A DNA stretch of 64,000 nt from an uncultured Alphaproteobacteria bacterium (GTDB lineage Bacteria; Pseudomonadota; Alphaproteobacteria; HIMB59): the NCBI GenBank assembly GCA_902588615.1, contig CACIPV010000002.1, forward strand, positions 39,086 through 103,085, in the 5' to 3' direction. The notes beneath the pieces were generated by a model. The model made no database searches. It had not been told where the DNA came from and saw nothing but the letters and a program-made list of their open reading frames with translations. Both the position numbers and the translations under genes were made by a program. Shown piece by piece: positions 8,288 to 16,441 of this stretch (position 1 is the stretch's first letter; every line of letters begins with the position of its first letter).

Positions 8288-8952
8288 TATATTTCATTCC
8301 AGAGAGGATGTATCGCAACTTCATCTTCTTCAACTTCAGTAAACCTTCCCACACTTTCTAAAAAATAGTTATCTTTATTATCATCGTTGACTTGAGAAAC
8401 CTCTCCTGCCATAACCATTCCTGAACCCTCAGCAGAGTAAAATTTATGATATATGTTTCTTTCAACAGTGACGCTCTGACCTCTTTTTAAAATTAAGGGT
8501 TCTCTTGGTGCAACGGAAACTATTTCACCATCAACAAGAACATCAATTTTAGAGTTTAATTCAATTTGATTTGAGTCTACTTCTAAAAACTCAATTACTA
8601 ATTCCCCGCCTCCCCGATTAATTATATCTTCTAGTTTTACCTTATGGCTATGAAAAGGAATTTCTTGACCTTCTCTCATAAACAATAACTTTTCTGCATA
8701 GGGTTTGTCATCATTATTACCCTGTATTCCATTCCTTATACAAAACAAGGTGATACCTTTTTTTTCAAATTCGCCTTTACCAAAATCAGTAACATCCCAG
8801 CCCATTTGATGATTTTTTAAATAATTTTTTAGGTCAGGATTATTGTTGTACTCTTCTTTAGACCAATAGCCCCATTTAGGTAGAACCCACGAATATCTAT
8901 CGATCATATCTTTAGCTTCAGATATTGCAGCATTTATTTCAGATCTTTTCAT
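8287..8952 (-). CDS. D-lyxose isomerase (cupin, D-lyxose ketol-isomerase)
   Basis: Metal-dependent cupin that interconverts D-lyxose and D-xylulose, with D-mannose/D-fructose as a common side activity. The 221-residue protein follows the family from its first residues (MKRSEINAAI), with LGWDITDFG-like MGWDVTDFGKG, KPYAEKLLFMREGQ, DIINRGGGELVI and EVSQVNDDNKDNYFLE. The metal ligands are visible as His101, His103 and Glu108 in HSHKVKLED, and His169 in IYHKF. First gene of a two-gene minus-strand unit with the PfkB kinase. It is separated from the divergent dehydrogenase gene by 46 bases that hold a TTGAT-ATA-ATCAA palindrome. Confidence 0.88.
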   Translation of the reverse strand: MKRSEINAAISEAKDMIDRYSWVLPKWGYWSKEEYNNNPDLKNYLKNHQMGWDVTDFGKGEFEKKGITLFCIRNGIQGNNDDKPYAEKLLFMREGQEIPFHSHKVKLEDIINRGGGELVIEFLEVDSNQIELNSKIDVLVDGEIVSVAPREPLILKRGQSVTVERNIYHKFYSAEGSGMVMAGEVSQVNDDNKDNYFLESVGRFTEVEEDEVAIHPLWNEI

Positions 8953-8963
8953 TTCAACTTAGA

Positions 8964-8998
8964 TTATCAAAAAAATAAATAATTGATATAATCAAGTA
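8964..8998 (+). promoter_or_regulatory. Leaderless promoter with palindromic core before the 2-hydroxyacid dehydrogenase
   Basis: The -35-like TTATCA at 8964-8969 is 17 bases from a perfect extended -10, TG-A-TATAAT (TATAAT at 8987-8992). Six bases then separate it from the ATG at 8999, so transcription should begin at the start codon. The -10 lies inside a perfect inverted repeat, TTGAT-ATA-ATCAA (8983-8995), that could also be an operator. The same core recurs before the aldolase gene at 6306-6319. Confidence 0.65.
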
Positions 8999-10015
8999 AT
9001 GAAAACAATAATTGTTGATCCTTTTCCAAGACAAATGGATCTTATTTTCTCTAAAGATAAGCTTGTTTATTTAAAAAAAAATTTCAAACTTATTAACGCT
9101 CCAATAAAAAATAAAAAAAATTTTTATCAAAACAATATATCAAAAGCAGATTTTATAATTGGACAACCTGACCTTCCAAATTCAATTTTAAAAAAGGCAG
9201 CAAAACTTAAAGCTATATTCAATGTTGAGAGCAACTTCATGGACAATATGGATTATGAGTATTGTTTTAGAAATGGTATCTATGTTCTCTCCACTGCTCC
9301 TGTTTTTGCTCAAACAGTTGCTGAAATTGCAGTTGGTTTTACTTTATCTCTCAAGAGGGAAATTCATCAATCACATATAGATTTTATTAATAATAAAGAA
9401 AAATATGGATTGGAAAGTAATATGAATGCTAGTTTATTGCAGAATAATACTGTCAGCTTTATTGGTTTTGGAGATCTAGCCAAAAAGTTAAAACCATTGT
9501 TAGAGCCATTCACAAATAATTTTCTTGCATACGACCCTTGGCTTCCAAGCAAGTTGCTTGAGGATAATAATTGTAAAATTAGTTCTCTTAATGAAATATT
9601 TAAAAAATCAGATGTGATATATGTTCTTAGTTCTATCACAACAAAAAACAAACATATGATTGATAAAAAGCTACTGAGTCTGATGAAACAAAATTCTTGT
9701 TTACTAATTCTAAGTAGGGCTAATGTAGTGAATTTTAAAGACCTACTAAAAATTTCAAAAAAAAGAAAAATAAAAGTTGCAACAGATGTATTTCCTGAGG
9801 AGCCAGTAAAAAAAAATGATCCCATACGTAAATCTAAAAATATTCTTTTCTCAGCACACAGAGCGGGAGCTCTAGAGTCTGTCTTTTATGAAATGGGCGA
9901 AATAGTGTTTGAAGATTTAAAACTAATAAATAAAGGTCTCCCTCCAAAGTTATGTAGAAAAGCAGAGCTAGAGACTGTCAGAAAACTAAGATCAAAACCA
10001 GTAAAGATTAATTAA
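8999..10015 (+). CDS. D-isomer-specific 2-hydroxyacid dehydrogenase family protein
   Basis: NAD(P)-dependent dehydrogenase of 338 residues in the SerA/LdhA superfamily. The coenzyme-binding glycine loop reads FIGFGDLAKKL. The catalytic triad is recognisable as Arg in LILSRANVVN, Glu in DVFPEEPV and His in ILFSAHRAGA. The substrate is not evident. Its position among pentose and hexose genes suggests oxidation or reduction of a sugar-derived 2-keto or 2-hydroxy acid. No Shine-Dalgarno; a leaderless-type promoter precedes it. It heads a plus-strand run with the mutarotase, ribokinase and aldo/keto reductase. Confidence 0.82.
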   Translation: MKTIIVDPFPRQMDLIFSKDKLVYLKKNFKLINAPIKNKKNFYQNNISKADFIIGQPDLPNSILKKAAKLKAIFNVESNFMDNMDYEYCFRNGIYVLSTAPVFAQTVAEIAVGFTLSLKREIHQSHIDFINNKEKYGLESNMNASLLQNNTVSFIGFGDLAKKLKPLLEPFTNNFLAYDPWLPSKLLEDNNCKISSLNEIFKKSDVIYVLSSITTKNKHMIDKKLLSLMKQNSCLLILSRANVVNFKDLLKISKKRKIKVATDVFPEEPVKKNDPIRKSKNILFSAHRAGALESVFYEMGEIVFEDLKLINKGLPPKLCRKAELETVRKLRSKPVKIN

Positions 10016-10054
10016 TTAAGTTGAATTTAACGAATTAATTTAGTTCTATGTTAT

Positions 10055-10513
10055 ATGCTTATTAAAATTGATCCTATTCTTAGTCCAGAGGTTTTGCATA
10101 CTTTAAGAGCGATGGGGCATGGAGATAAATTAATTTTATGTGACTCAAATTTTCCCGCCTATTCGATGAACTCCAGAGTTCATCGTATTGATGGTGTAAA
10201 TGCTGCAAGAGCTGCCGAGGCTATACTCTCCGTATTTCCTCTAGATAGCTTTGTCGACTCTCCTATTCAAAGGATGGAAATTGATGGAAATCCAGATCAA
10301 TTAAATGAAGTTCATCAAGAAATAATTGACATAACTAAGAAAATCTCAGGAGAGCATTGGAAAATTTCATCTATTGAAAGGTTTAAATTTTATGATGAAG
10401 CCAAAAAGGCATTTGCCATAATAACAACAAACGAAACAAGACCATTTGGATGCTTTATCTTAACTAAAGGAGTTGTTAAACCTGATGGTACTGTTTGGGT
10501 ACTAGATCATTGA
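10055..10513 (+). CDS. RbsD/FucU family sugar mutarotase
   Basis: Small cytoplasmic protein (152 residues) accelerating anomer interconversion of sugars such as fucose or ribose. The N-terminal region IDPILSPEVLHTLRAMGHGD, with His22 in GHGD, and the CDSNFPAYSMN segment are the FucU/RbsD signature. Its length matches FucU (about 140-150) better than RbsD. The start ATG has no obvious Shine-Dalgarno. Its TGA overlaps the likely TTG start of the ribokinase, which favours a role in ribose or other aldopentose use. Confidence 0.85.
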   Translation: MLIKIDPILSPEVLHTLRAMGHGDKLILCDSNFPAYSMNSRVHRIDGVNAARAAEAILSVFPLDSFVDSPIQRMEIDGNPDQLNEVHQEIIDITKKISGEHWKISSIERFKFYDEAKKAFAIITTNETRPFGCFILTKGVVKPDGTVWVLDH

Positions 10514-11415
10514 GTATTTGTGTATTTGGGATATTCGTTGCAGATCTGTGTTTTTTTGCAAATGATATTCCAATACCAGGTCAAACCATATTAGGAAAAA
10601 AATACATCATCGGACCAGGTGGTAAAGGGTCTAACCAAGCAATAGCAGCAGCTAGAGCAGGAGGTAATGTATCATTTATAAGTAAAGTAGGTAAAGATAG
10701 CTATGCCGATCTTGCAATCTCTTTATACAAGAGAGATAAAATAAATTATGATGGTTTGGCTATCTCTGAAAATGAATCAACTGGGGCTGCAGGTATATTG
10801 ATTAATGAAAAAACTGGGCAGAATGCAATAAATGTTGTTCCAGGAGCTGCTGGTACAATTGATGAAAATTTAATCGACTCAAAGTTAAATATAATTGAGT
10901 CTTCTAATGTTTTTTTAACTCAGTTAGAGACACCAAAAGAGGTAACACTCTATGCTCTAAAAAAAGCGAAAAATTTTAATTGTACAACAATTCTAAATCC
11001 AGCACCCGCCAGTGAAATAACTAATGATAACTTTCAATATTTTGATTTTTTTACCCCCAATGAAACGGAAGCAAGTTTTTATTACGGTCAATCAATTAAA
11101 AATGAGGAAGACTGTAAAAAAGCAGGTAGTTTTTTTTTAGACAAAGGGATAAAGAATATAATTATTACACTTGGAGAAAATGGTTGTTATTTTAAAAATA
11201 ATAAAGAGGAGTTTATAGTACCTGCTTCAAATCTAAAAAAACCAGTAGTTGACACAACAGGTGCGGGAGATGCTTTTAATGGGGCTCTAAGTGTGGCAAT
11301 CTCACAAAATAAAAACTATAAAGAAGCTATTGAGTTTGCTAATCTTGTGGCAGGTGTTTCTGTTACAAGGGAGGGAGCAGCAAATTCGATGCCATACAAA
11401 GAGGAATTACTTTAA
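10510..11415 (+). CDS. rbsK: Ribokinase (PfkB family)
   Basis: ATP-dependent kinase forming D-ribose 5-phosphate, 301 residues from the chosen start. Motifs are the N-terminal CVFGIFVADLCF, IIGPGGKGSNQAIAAARAGG, NVVPGAAGTI, LTQLETP, ILNPAPA, TPNETEA and the C-terminal DTTGAGDAFNGAL. I chose TTG at 10510, overlapping the mutarotase stop as TTGA, because the family begins just before the first beta strand. A second TTG at 10495 would add five residues. Tight coupling with a RbsD/FucU mutarotase supports ribose as substrate. Confidence 0.88.
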   Translation: MSICVFGIFVADLCFFANDIPIPGQTILGKKYIIGPGGKGSNQAIAAARAGGNVSFISKVGKDSYADLAISLYKRDKINYDGLAISENESTGAAGILINEKTGQNAINVVPGAAGTIDENLIDSKLNIIESSNVFLTQLETPKEVTLYALKKAKNFNCTTILNPAPASEITNDNFQYFDFFTPNETEASFYYGQSIKNEEDCKKAGSFFLDKGIKNIIITLGENGCYFKNNKEEFIVPASNLKKPVVDTTGAGDAFNGALSVAISQNKNYKEAIEFANLVAGVSVTREGAANSMPYKEELL

Positions 11416-11417
11416 AA

Positions 11418-12443
11418 ATGCCGTATATTTCAGACAAAAATCGCTATCAAAAAATGCATTATAGAAACTGTGGTGATAGTGGTTTAAAACTACCTGTCTT
11501 GTCAATAGGGTTATGGCATAACTTTGGTGGCAATGGAATGGCTTCAGAGTCTAAAAAAATTCTTTTTGAGTCTTTTGATGCAGGAATTACTCATTTTGAT
11601 TTAGCAAATAATTATGGACCACCTTATGGCAGTGCTGAGTCTAATTTTGGAAAAGTCATGAAAAGTGATCTTGGAAAATACCGTGATGAGTTAATTATAT
11701 CGTCTAAAGCAGGTTACGATATGTGGGATGGACCCTATGGTGAATGGGGTTCAAAAAAACATGTAATTGCTAGTTGCGATCAAAGTTTAAAGAGGATGAA
11801 ACTGGATTATGTAGATATATTTTATTCTCATCGTTTTGATCCAAATACACCTCTTGAGGAAACAGCTGATGCTTTAGAAAGTATCTATAAAGCTGGTAAG
11901 GCCCTGTATATTGGTGTCTCTTCTTACTCCTCCAATAAGACAAATAAAATGATTTCAATTTTAAAGAGCAAAGGAATCAAATTATTAATTCATCAACCTT
12001 CTTATTCATTAATTAATAGATGGATTGAAAAAGATTTAACAAAAACTCTCATAAAAAAAGGGGTTGGTTGTATCGCCTTTTCTCCACTAGCCCAAGGTTT
12101 TTTATCTAATAAATATTTAAAAGGAATTCCCAAAGTTTCAAGGGTTAATGAGAATAGCTCTTTCAGCAAAGATTTAATAACGAAAAAAAATACTAAAATT
12201 ATTAATGAACTCAATAAAATTGCAAAAAGAAGAAATCAATCTCTATCCCAAATGGCTATAGCATGGGTATTAAATAATCGTGCAATAACCTCTGCTTTAA
12301 TTGGGGCTAGAACAGTAAAACAGCTTAAAGAAAACTTAGCTACACTTGATAATTTAAAATTTTCAAAAAAAGAAATAAAAGAAATAAATAAAGCTGCAAA
12401 AGAGGGTGATATAAATATATGGGCTCCTTCTAGTGCCCATTGA
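11418..12443 (+). CDS. Aldo/keto reductase, YghZ-like (L-glyceraldehyde 3-phosphate reductase type)
   Basis: NADPH-dependent TIM-barrel reductase of 341 residues. The catalytic tetrad is visible as Asp61 and Tyr66 in HFDLANNYG, Lys97 in ISSKAGY and His138 in YSHRFD. The start NCGDSGLKLPVLSIGLWHNFG and the length match the YghZ/GprA branch, which reduces L-glyceraldehyde 3-phosphate and methylglyoxal. It starts two bases after the ribokinase stop, so it belongs to the same unit. It may detoxify aldehydes or phosphoaldehydes arising in sugar breakdown. The exact substrate is uncertain. Confidence 0.83.
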   Translation: MPYISDKNRYQKMHYRNCGDSGLKLPVLSIGLWHNFGGNGMASESKKILFESFDAGITHFDLANNYGPPYGSAESNFGKVMKSDLGKYRDELIISSKAGYDMWDGPYGEWGSKKHVIASCDQSLKRMKLDYVDIFYSHRFDPNTPLEETADALESIYKAGKALYIGVSSYSSNKTNKMISILKSKGIKLLIHQPSYSLINRWIEKDLTKTLIKKGVGCIAFSPLAQGFLSNKYLKGIPKVSRVNENSSFSKDLITKKNTKIINELNKIAKRRNQSLSQMAIAWVLNNRAITSALIGARTVKQLKENLATLDNLKFSKKEIKEINKAAKEGDINIWAPSSAH

Positions 12444-12476
12444 TTAATTGAAATTTTTTATTATCTCACTAATAAA

Positions 12477-13484
12477 TTAAATTTTAATCCACTTTTTTTT
12501 CTTAATAGACATAAAAATTGCATCTAAGACTTTCATATTTTTTTTTGCATCTAATAATCCATAATCTATTTTAGTTTTATAAATTAACTCATTAGAAAAT
12601 TTTGTAACTTGATGTTCATATTGATCAGTCGCTGGAAATACTTTTATTGTATTGTCTTTTCGATAGATTGATTTTCCATTGTAGATAACAACTGTAGTTG
12701 GTTTATTCGCAATTGCGTTGAAAGGATTTTCAATAACAACTGTTTTTTTTGTGCCAAGAATTACTACTTGTTGTGAATATGTGCTTTGTGTAGCAACTGT
12801 AAAGGTTGAGAAAATATCTCCAAAATCTAACAATGCGGATGATAAAATATCTGTTTTGAATTTTTTATCATTTTTAGAAGTTGCAATAACTCTTTTTGGT
12901 TCTTTATCTAAAAGAAATCTTGATATGACAGTCGGATAACATCCAATGTCATAGATGGCCCCTCCACCAAAGTTTTTGATATTTCTGATATTTTTTGGAT
13001 TTTTATTATTGTATGAAAATACTGTTGATATACTTGATATTGATCCGATCTTACCTGATTTTATATATTCTTTAACCCATCGCCATTGAGGATGATGCCT
13101 GACCATAAATGCTTCTTTAACAATAACTTTATTTTGTGAGGCAATTTTTATTAATGGGTCTATATCTTTTGATTTTAAAGATAATGGTTTCTCTAATAGG
13201 AGATTTTTTTTATTTTTACAGGCCTCGATACTTGATTTTATATGTAAGTGGTTAGGAAGAGGGTTATAAATTACATCTACATCTTTATCTTCATATAACT
13301 CTTTATAAGAACCATAGCTTTTAGGTATTTTAAATTTTTTTGTTAAAGCCGTTGCTCTGGATAAATTTCTACTAGCGAGCGCTATAACCTGACTATTTTT
13401 AGATTTTTTTATTGCAGGTATTACGTGCTCCCAACCAATTTTAGCAGTGCTTAATATGCCCCAATTAATAATTTTTTTTTTCAT
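12477..13484 (-). CDS. Gfo/Idh/MocA family oxidoreductase
   Basis: NAD(P)-dependent sugar or polyol dehydrogenase of 335 residues. The Rossmann start is INWGILSTAKIGWEHVIPAI, followed by ALASRNLSRA and the family motif LLLEKPLSL (Lys99 in EKP). The C-terminal Gfo/Idh domain contains FGGGAIYDIGCYP. It resembles the glucose-fructose oxidoreductase or dihydrodiol dehydrogenase branch, but the substrate is unknown. It is divergent from the fructokinase gene across a 91-base region with a 13-bp direct repeat. Its 3' end faces the aldo/keto reductase gene 33 bases away. Confidence 0.82.
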   Translation of the reverse strand: MKKKIINWGILSTAKIGWEHVIPAIKKSKNSQVIALASRNLSRATALTKKFKIPKSYGSYKELYEDKDVDVIYNPLPNHLHIKSSIEACKNKKNLLLEKPLSLKSKDIDPLIKIASQNKVIVKEAFMVRHHPQWRWVKEYIKSGKIGSISSISTVFSYNNKNPKNIRNIKNFGGGAIYDIGCYPTVISRFLLDKEPKRVIATSKNDKKFKTDILSSALLDFGDIFSTFTVATQSTYSQQVVILGTKKTVVIENPFNAIANKPTTVVIYNGKSIYRKDNTIKVFPATDQYEHQVTKFSNELIYKTKIDYGLLDAKKNMKVLDAIFMSIKKKKWIKI

Positions 13485-13515
13485 AAAAAAAATTTAAACC
13501 TATTTGACTAAAATC

Positions 13516-13550
13516 CATACATATATTTAAAAGATTTCATACATATATTT
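13516..13550. repeat. Paired 13-bp direct repeat, possible operator
   Basis: The sequence CATACATATATTT occurs exactly at 13516-13528 and again at 13538-13550, a 22-base period (about two helical turns). It lies in the 91-base region between the divergent Gfo/Idh/MocA and fructokinase genes. That arrangement suits a regulator binding one face of the helix. AT-richness makes chance more likely, and no regulator gene is nearby. Confidence 0.4.
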
Positions 13551-13575
13551 TATAACTTATGGTATCTATTTAAAA

Positions 13576-14499
13576 ATGAGTGATTTTAAAATAGGCATTG
13601 ATTACGGTGGTACCAAAATTGAGGGTATTTTAATAGACTCAAATGGTAAAGAAATTCTGAGAAAAAGATCTACTTATGAAAAAAATTACGAAAGTGGTTT
13701 AAATACCGTAAAATCTTTAGTTTCAGAATTTGATAAATTTACAGATCAACAAAATTCTGTAGGGGTTTGCATACCAGGATTTTCTTCATATGAAACTGGC
13801 TTAGTAAATAATGCTAATTGTATATGGATTAATGACAAACCATTTCATAAAGACTTAGAAAAAAGTTTAAATAGAGAAATTCGAATCATGAATGATGCTA
13901 ACTGTTTTGCATTATCTGAAGCTATCGATGGTTCTGGGGCAAATTATAAATCAGTTTGGGGTGTAATTATTGGATCTGGTTTTGGCGGATCATTTGTTTA
14001 TGAAAAGAAAGTCATTGAGGGCGTTAACCAAATTGCAGGAGATTGGGGACATCAACCATTACCCTATCCTACTGAGGAGGAAATTAACTCTGATGTCCAA
14101 TGTAATGTAGGTAATTGCAAAAGACCCTTATGTGCTGAGCAATTTATATCAGGAATAGGTTTTACAAAATTATTTAACGAGAAATATGGCACCAGTTTAA
14201 GAACAAGAGAAATAGTTGCTTTGGAAGCAAATGGAGATGAAAGAGCAAAAAAAGAATTTGAATTATATGAAGATCGTTTTGCCAGATTAATATCTGTAAT
14301 GATAGGTATCGTTGACCCTGATGTAATAGTTTTTGGTGGAGGTATGTCAAACGTTGGTAGACTTTATGACAATATACCTAAATTACTTCCTAAATACACA
14401 TTTAGTGATAAGATAAGAAATAAGATCTTACGGAATACTCACGGTGACTCCAGCGGTGTAAGAGGGGCAGCGTGGTTGTGGGACTCAGATAAATTTTAA
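13576..14499 (+). CDS. mak: ROK-family fructokinase (Mak type)
   Basis: Sugar kinase phosphorylating fructose (and possibly mannose) at C6, 307 residues. It follows E. coli Mak from recall: GIDYGGTKIEG, VCIPGFSSYETGLVNNANCIWIN, catalytic Asp107 in MNDANCFALSEAIDG, IIGSGFGG, GDWGHQPLPYP, DPDVIVFGGGMSNV and the C-terminal HGDSSGVRGAAWLW. Zinc ligands are His159, Cys176, Cys181 and Cys186, but the cysteine spacing is C-x4-C-x4-C-x-E instead of the ROK C-x-C-x4-C-x-E. It abuts pfkA with no gap, so imported fructose would go directly to fructose 6-phosphate and on to the bisphosphate. Confidence 0.88.
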   Translation: MSDFKIGIDYGGTKIEGILIDSNGKEILRKRSTYEKNYESGLNTVKSLVSEFDKFTDQQNSVGVCIPGFSSYETGLVNNANCIWINDKPFHKDLEKSLNREIRIMNDANCFALSEAIDGSGANYKSVWGVIIGSGFGGSFVYEKKVIEGVNQIAGDWGHQPLPYPTEEEINSDVQCNVGNCKRPLCAEQFISGIGFTKLFNEKYGTSLRTREIVALEANGDERAKKEFELYEDRFARLISVMIGIVDPDVIVFGGGMSNVGRLYDNIPKLLPKYTFSDKIRNKILRNTHGDSSGVRGAAWLWDSDKF

Positions 14500-15582
14500 A
14501 TGAAAAAAATTGGAATTCTTACTAGTGGTGGAGACTGTGGTGGTTTAAACGCTGCAGTTAGATCGATATTTTTCAGAGCTAAAAATACATATCAGATGGA
14601 AGTTATGGGTATTCGTGATGGCACTGTTGGTTTAATGCAAAGACCAGTGGCTTATGTTCCATTAGACTATCAAACTTTTAGCGGTTCTCTTCTAAGACAA
14701 GGTGGGACATTTTTGGGAACAACAAGTAAAGGTAATCCTTTTAAATTTCCCATGCCAGATGGTAAATACAAAGATAGATCCCAAGACATTATTGATGGTT
14801 ACAAAGAATTAGGTCTTGATGGGCTTATTGTTATAGGCGGAGATGGAAGCATGTCGATTTTAACTGAAATTGCAAAAAGAGGTGACTTAAATATTGTAGC
14901 CATACCTAAAACAATTGACAATGATGTGGGAGCCACTGAAAGCTCCATAGGGTTTAATACAGCTGTAAATGTTGCTACCCAAGCACTAGATAACTTACAA
15001 ACAACTGCTGCAAGTCATCAAAGAACGATGATTTTAGAAGTAATGGGGAGAGACGCAGGACACATAGCTATTAACGCTGGCATTGCAGGTGGAGCAGATG
15101 TAATCCTAATTCCTGAATTAAATTATTCTATCAAAGGAATTGTCAATAAACTCACTGAAATGAAAAATAGAGGAATAGTTCATTCGCTGATTGTAGTAGC
15201 AGAGGCAGTAAAAACAGAAAGCGGAAAAAGTTATACTGTTGAATACGCTGATGGTCAAAAAAGATTAGGCGGTATAGGTAATTATCTTTCAGAGGAAATA
15301 ATGAAAAGTACTGATATAGAGTGTAGGGTTACTTCTTTGGGGCATGTTCAACGAGGTGCGCCCCCTACTCCACGTGATAGAATTTTAGCAAGTGCTTTTG
15401 GGGTTTATGCTGTTGATTTAATAGCAAAAGGAAAATATGGAAGAATGGTTGCTTGGAGAGATAGAAAAGTTGTTGATGTTCCAATTAGTGAAGGAATTTC
15501 TACTTATAAAGTTGTAGATAGATCCGATCCTCTAATTGAAACTGCATTAGCACTTGGGGTATATGTTGGTGATATAAAGTGA
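14500..15582 (+). CDS. pfkA: 6-phosphofructokinase (group III-like)
   Basis: Commits fructose 6-phosphate to Embden-Meyerhof glycolysis. 360 residues; motifs are ILTSGGDCGGLNAAVR, IGGDGSM (113-118), PKTIDNDVGATESSIGF (136-), MGRDAGHIA and SLGHVQRGAPPTPRDR. Gly116 (E. coli 104) is the ATP-type residue, whereas Lys137 (E. coli 124) is the lysine found in PPi enzymes. The Gly/Lys pair is known from group III ATP-dependent PFKs, so ATP is the likelier donor. It directly follows mak and directly precedes the oxygenase-like gene. Presence of a PFK separates this organism from typical SAR11. Confidence 0.9.
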   Translation: MKKIGILTSGGDCGGLNAAVRSIFFRAKNTYQMEVMGIRDGTVGLMQRPVAYVPLDYQTFSGSLLRQGGTFLGTTSKGNPFKFPMPDGKYKDRSQDIIDGYKELGLDGLIVIGGDGSMSILTEIAKRGDLNIVAIPKTIDNDVGATESSIGFNTAVNVATQALDNLQTTAASHQRTMILEVMGRDAGHIAINAGIAGGADVILIPELNYSIKGIVNKLTEMKNRGIVHSLIVVAEAVKTESGKSYTVEYADGQKRLGGIGNYLSEEIMKSTDIECRVTSLGHVQRGAPPTPRDRILASAFGVYAVDLIAKGKYGRMVAWRDRKVVDVPISEGISTYKVVDRSDPLIETALALGVYVGDIK

Positions 15583-16413
15583 ATGTTTATACCAATAGAA
15601 AAAATTATAAATCTTCAAGAATTTAAAAAAGATATTTTTAGTGGAAAAGTTTTTGTATTTCAAAAATCAAAAACTTCAAATGCTTTAATAACCCAAATTA
15701 AAAATAAAATACAAAATATTTATGATGGTGAAATAGAAGAAATACACTATTTAAAAAATTCTGAGGATATAAGTAAGGATATTGTATCAAAATTAAAAAA
15801 CCATGAAGATTTCAGAAAACTATTTTCAAACTTTTTATATGAAATTGGATATAATAAAGGTGAAACTTTTTGGGATCGATTTGTTGTAAGAGTAGCACCA
15901 GCAGAAAATAACTTACCTTACAGAGAAGCATCTAGAATAAATATTCATCGTGATACTTGGGGCACAAATTTGTATCAACAAATTAATTGGTGGGCACCAG
16001 TAAGCAATGTAGAGGAAAAAAATACTATGATTTTTTATCCAGATTATTTTGATGTTCCAGTAAAAAATACTACTTCGACTTGGGACTTAAACATTTATTT
16101 AGCCAATAGAAAAAAAGGCGATTTTTCTTATCCCTCTGCTCCACAATTAAAAGAGGACTTGCCCAGCAATATTAAGAAAATACCAGTAACTATAAAACCA
16201 GGAGAAATTTTATGTTTTTCAGGTGCTCACTTACATAGCTCATCAAAAGAAAAGTCTGAAAATACAAGGATAAGCTTTGAAATTAGAACTATTTGTGAAA
16301 ACGACTTAAATAGTTCAGCTCAAGCCCCAAATGTAGACTGCGATTTGCAATGGAAGTTCCCTAAAATTTTTAAAAAAATTAATGACAATTCGCCCCTGAA
16401 AATAACTAGCTGA
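15583..16413 (+). CDS. Putative Fe(II)/2-oxoglutarate-dependent oxygenase
   Basis: A 276-residue protein without a close recognised relative. A facial-triad pattern is visible: NIHRDTWGTN gives His122-x-Asp124, SGAHLHSS gives His216 or His218, and TRISFEIRT offers Arg229 for 2-oxoglutarate binding. The spacing and the jelly-roll-like strands fit the phytanoyl-CoA dioxygenase/JmjC-like superfamily. ATG 15583 directly abuts the pfkA stop, so it is probably in the fructokinase-pfk operon. It lies 28 bases before soxB. It may oxidise a small osmolyte or amine feeding the demethylation block, but that is a guess. Confidence 0.5.
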   Translation: MFIPIEKIINLQEFKKDIFSGKVFVFQKSKTSNALITQIKNKIQNIYDGEIEEIHYLKNSEDISKDIVSKLKNHEDFRKLFSNFLYEIGYNKGETFWDRFVVRVAPAENNLPYREASRINIHRDTWGTNLYQQINWWAPVSNVEEKNTMIFYPDYFDVPVKNTTSTWDLNIYLANRKKGDFSYPSAPQLKEDLPSNIKKIPVTIKPGEILCFSGAHLHSSSKEKSENTRISFEIRTICENDLNSSAQAPNVDCDLQWKFPKIFKKINDNSPLKITS

Positions 16414-16441
16414 TTATTTTATTTTTTGCTAATTTGCTGAT

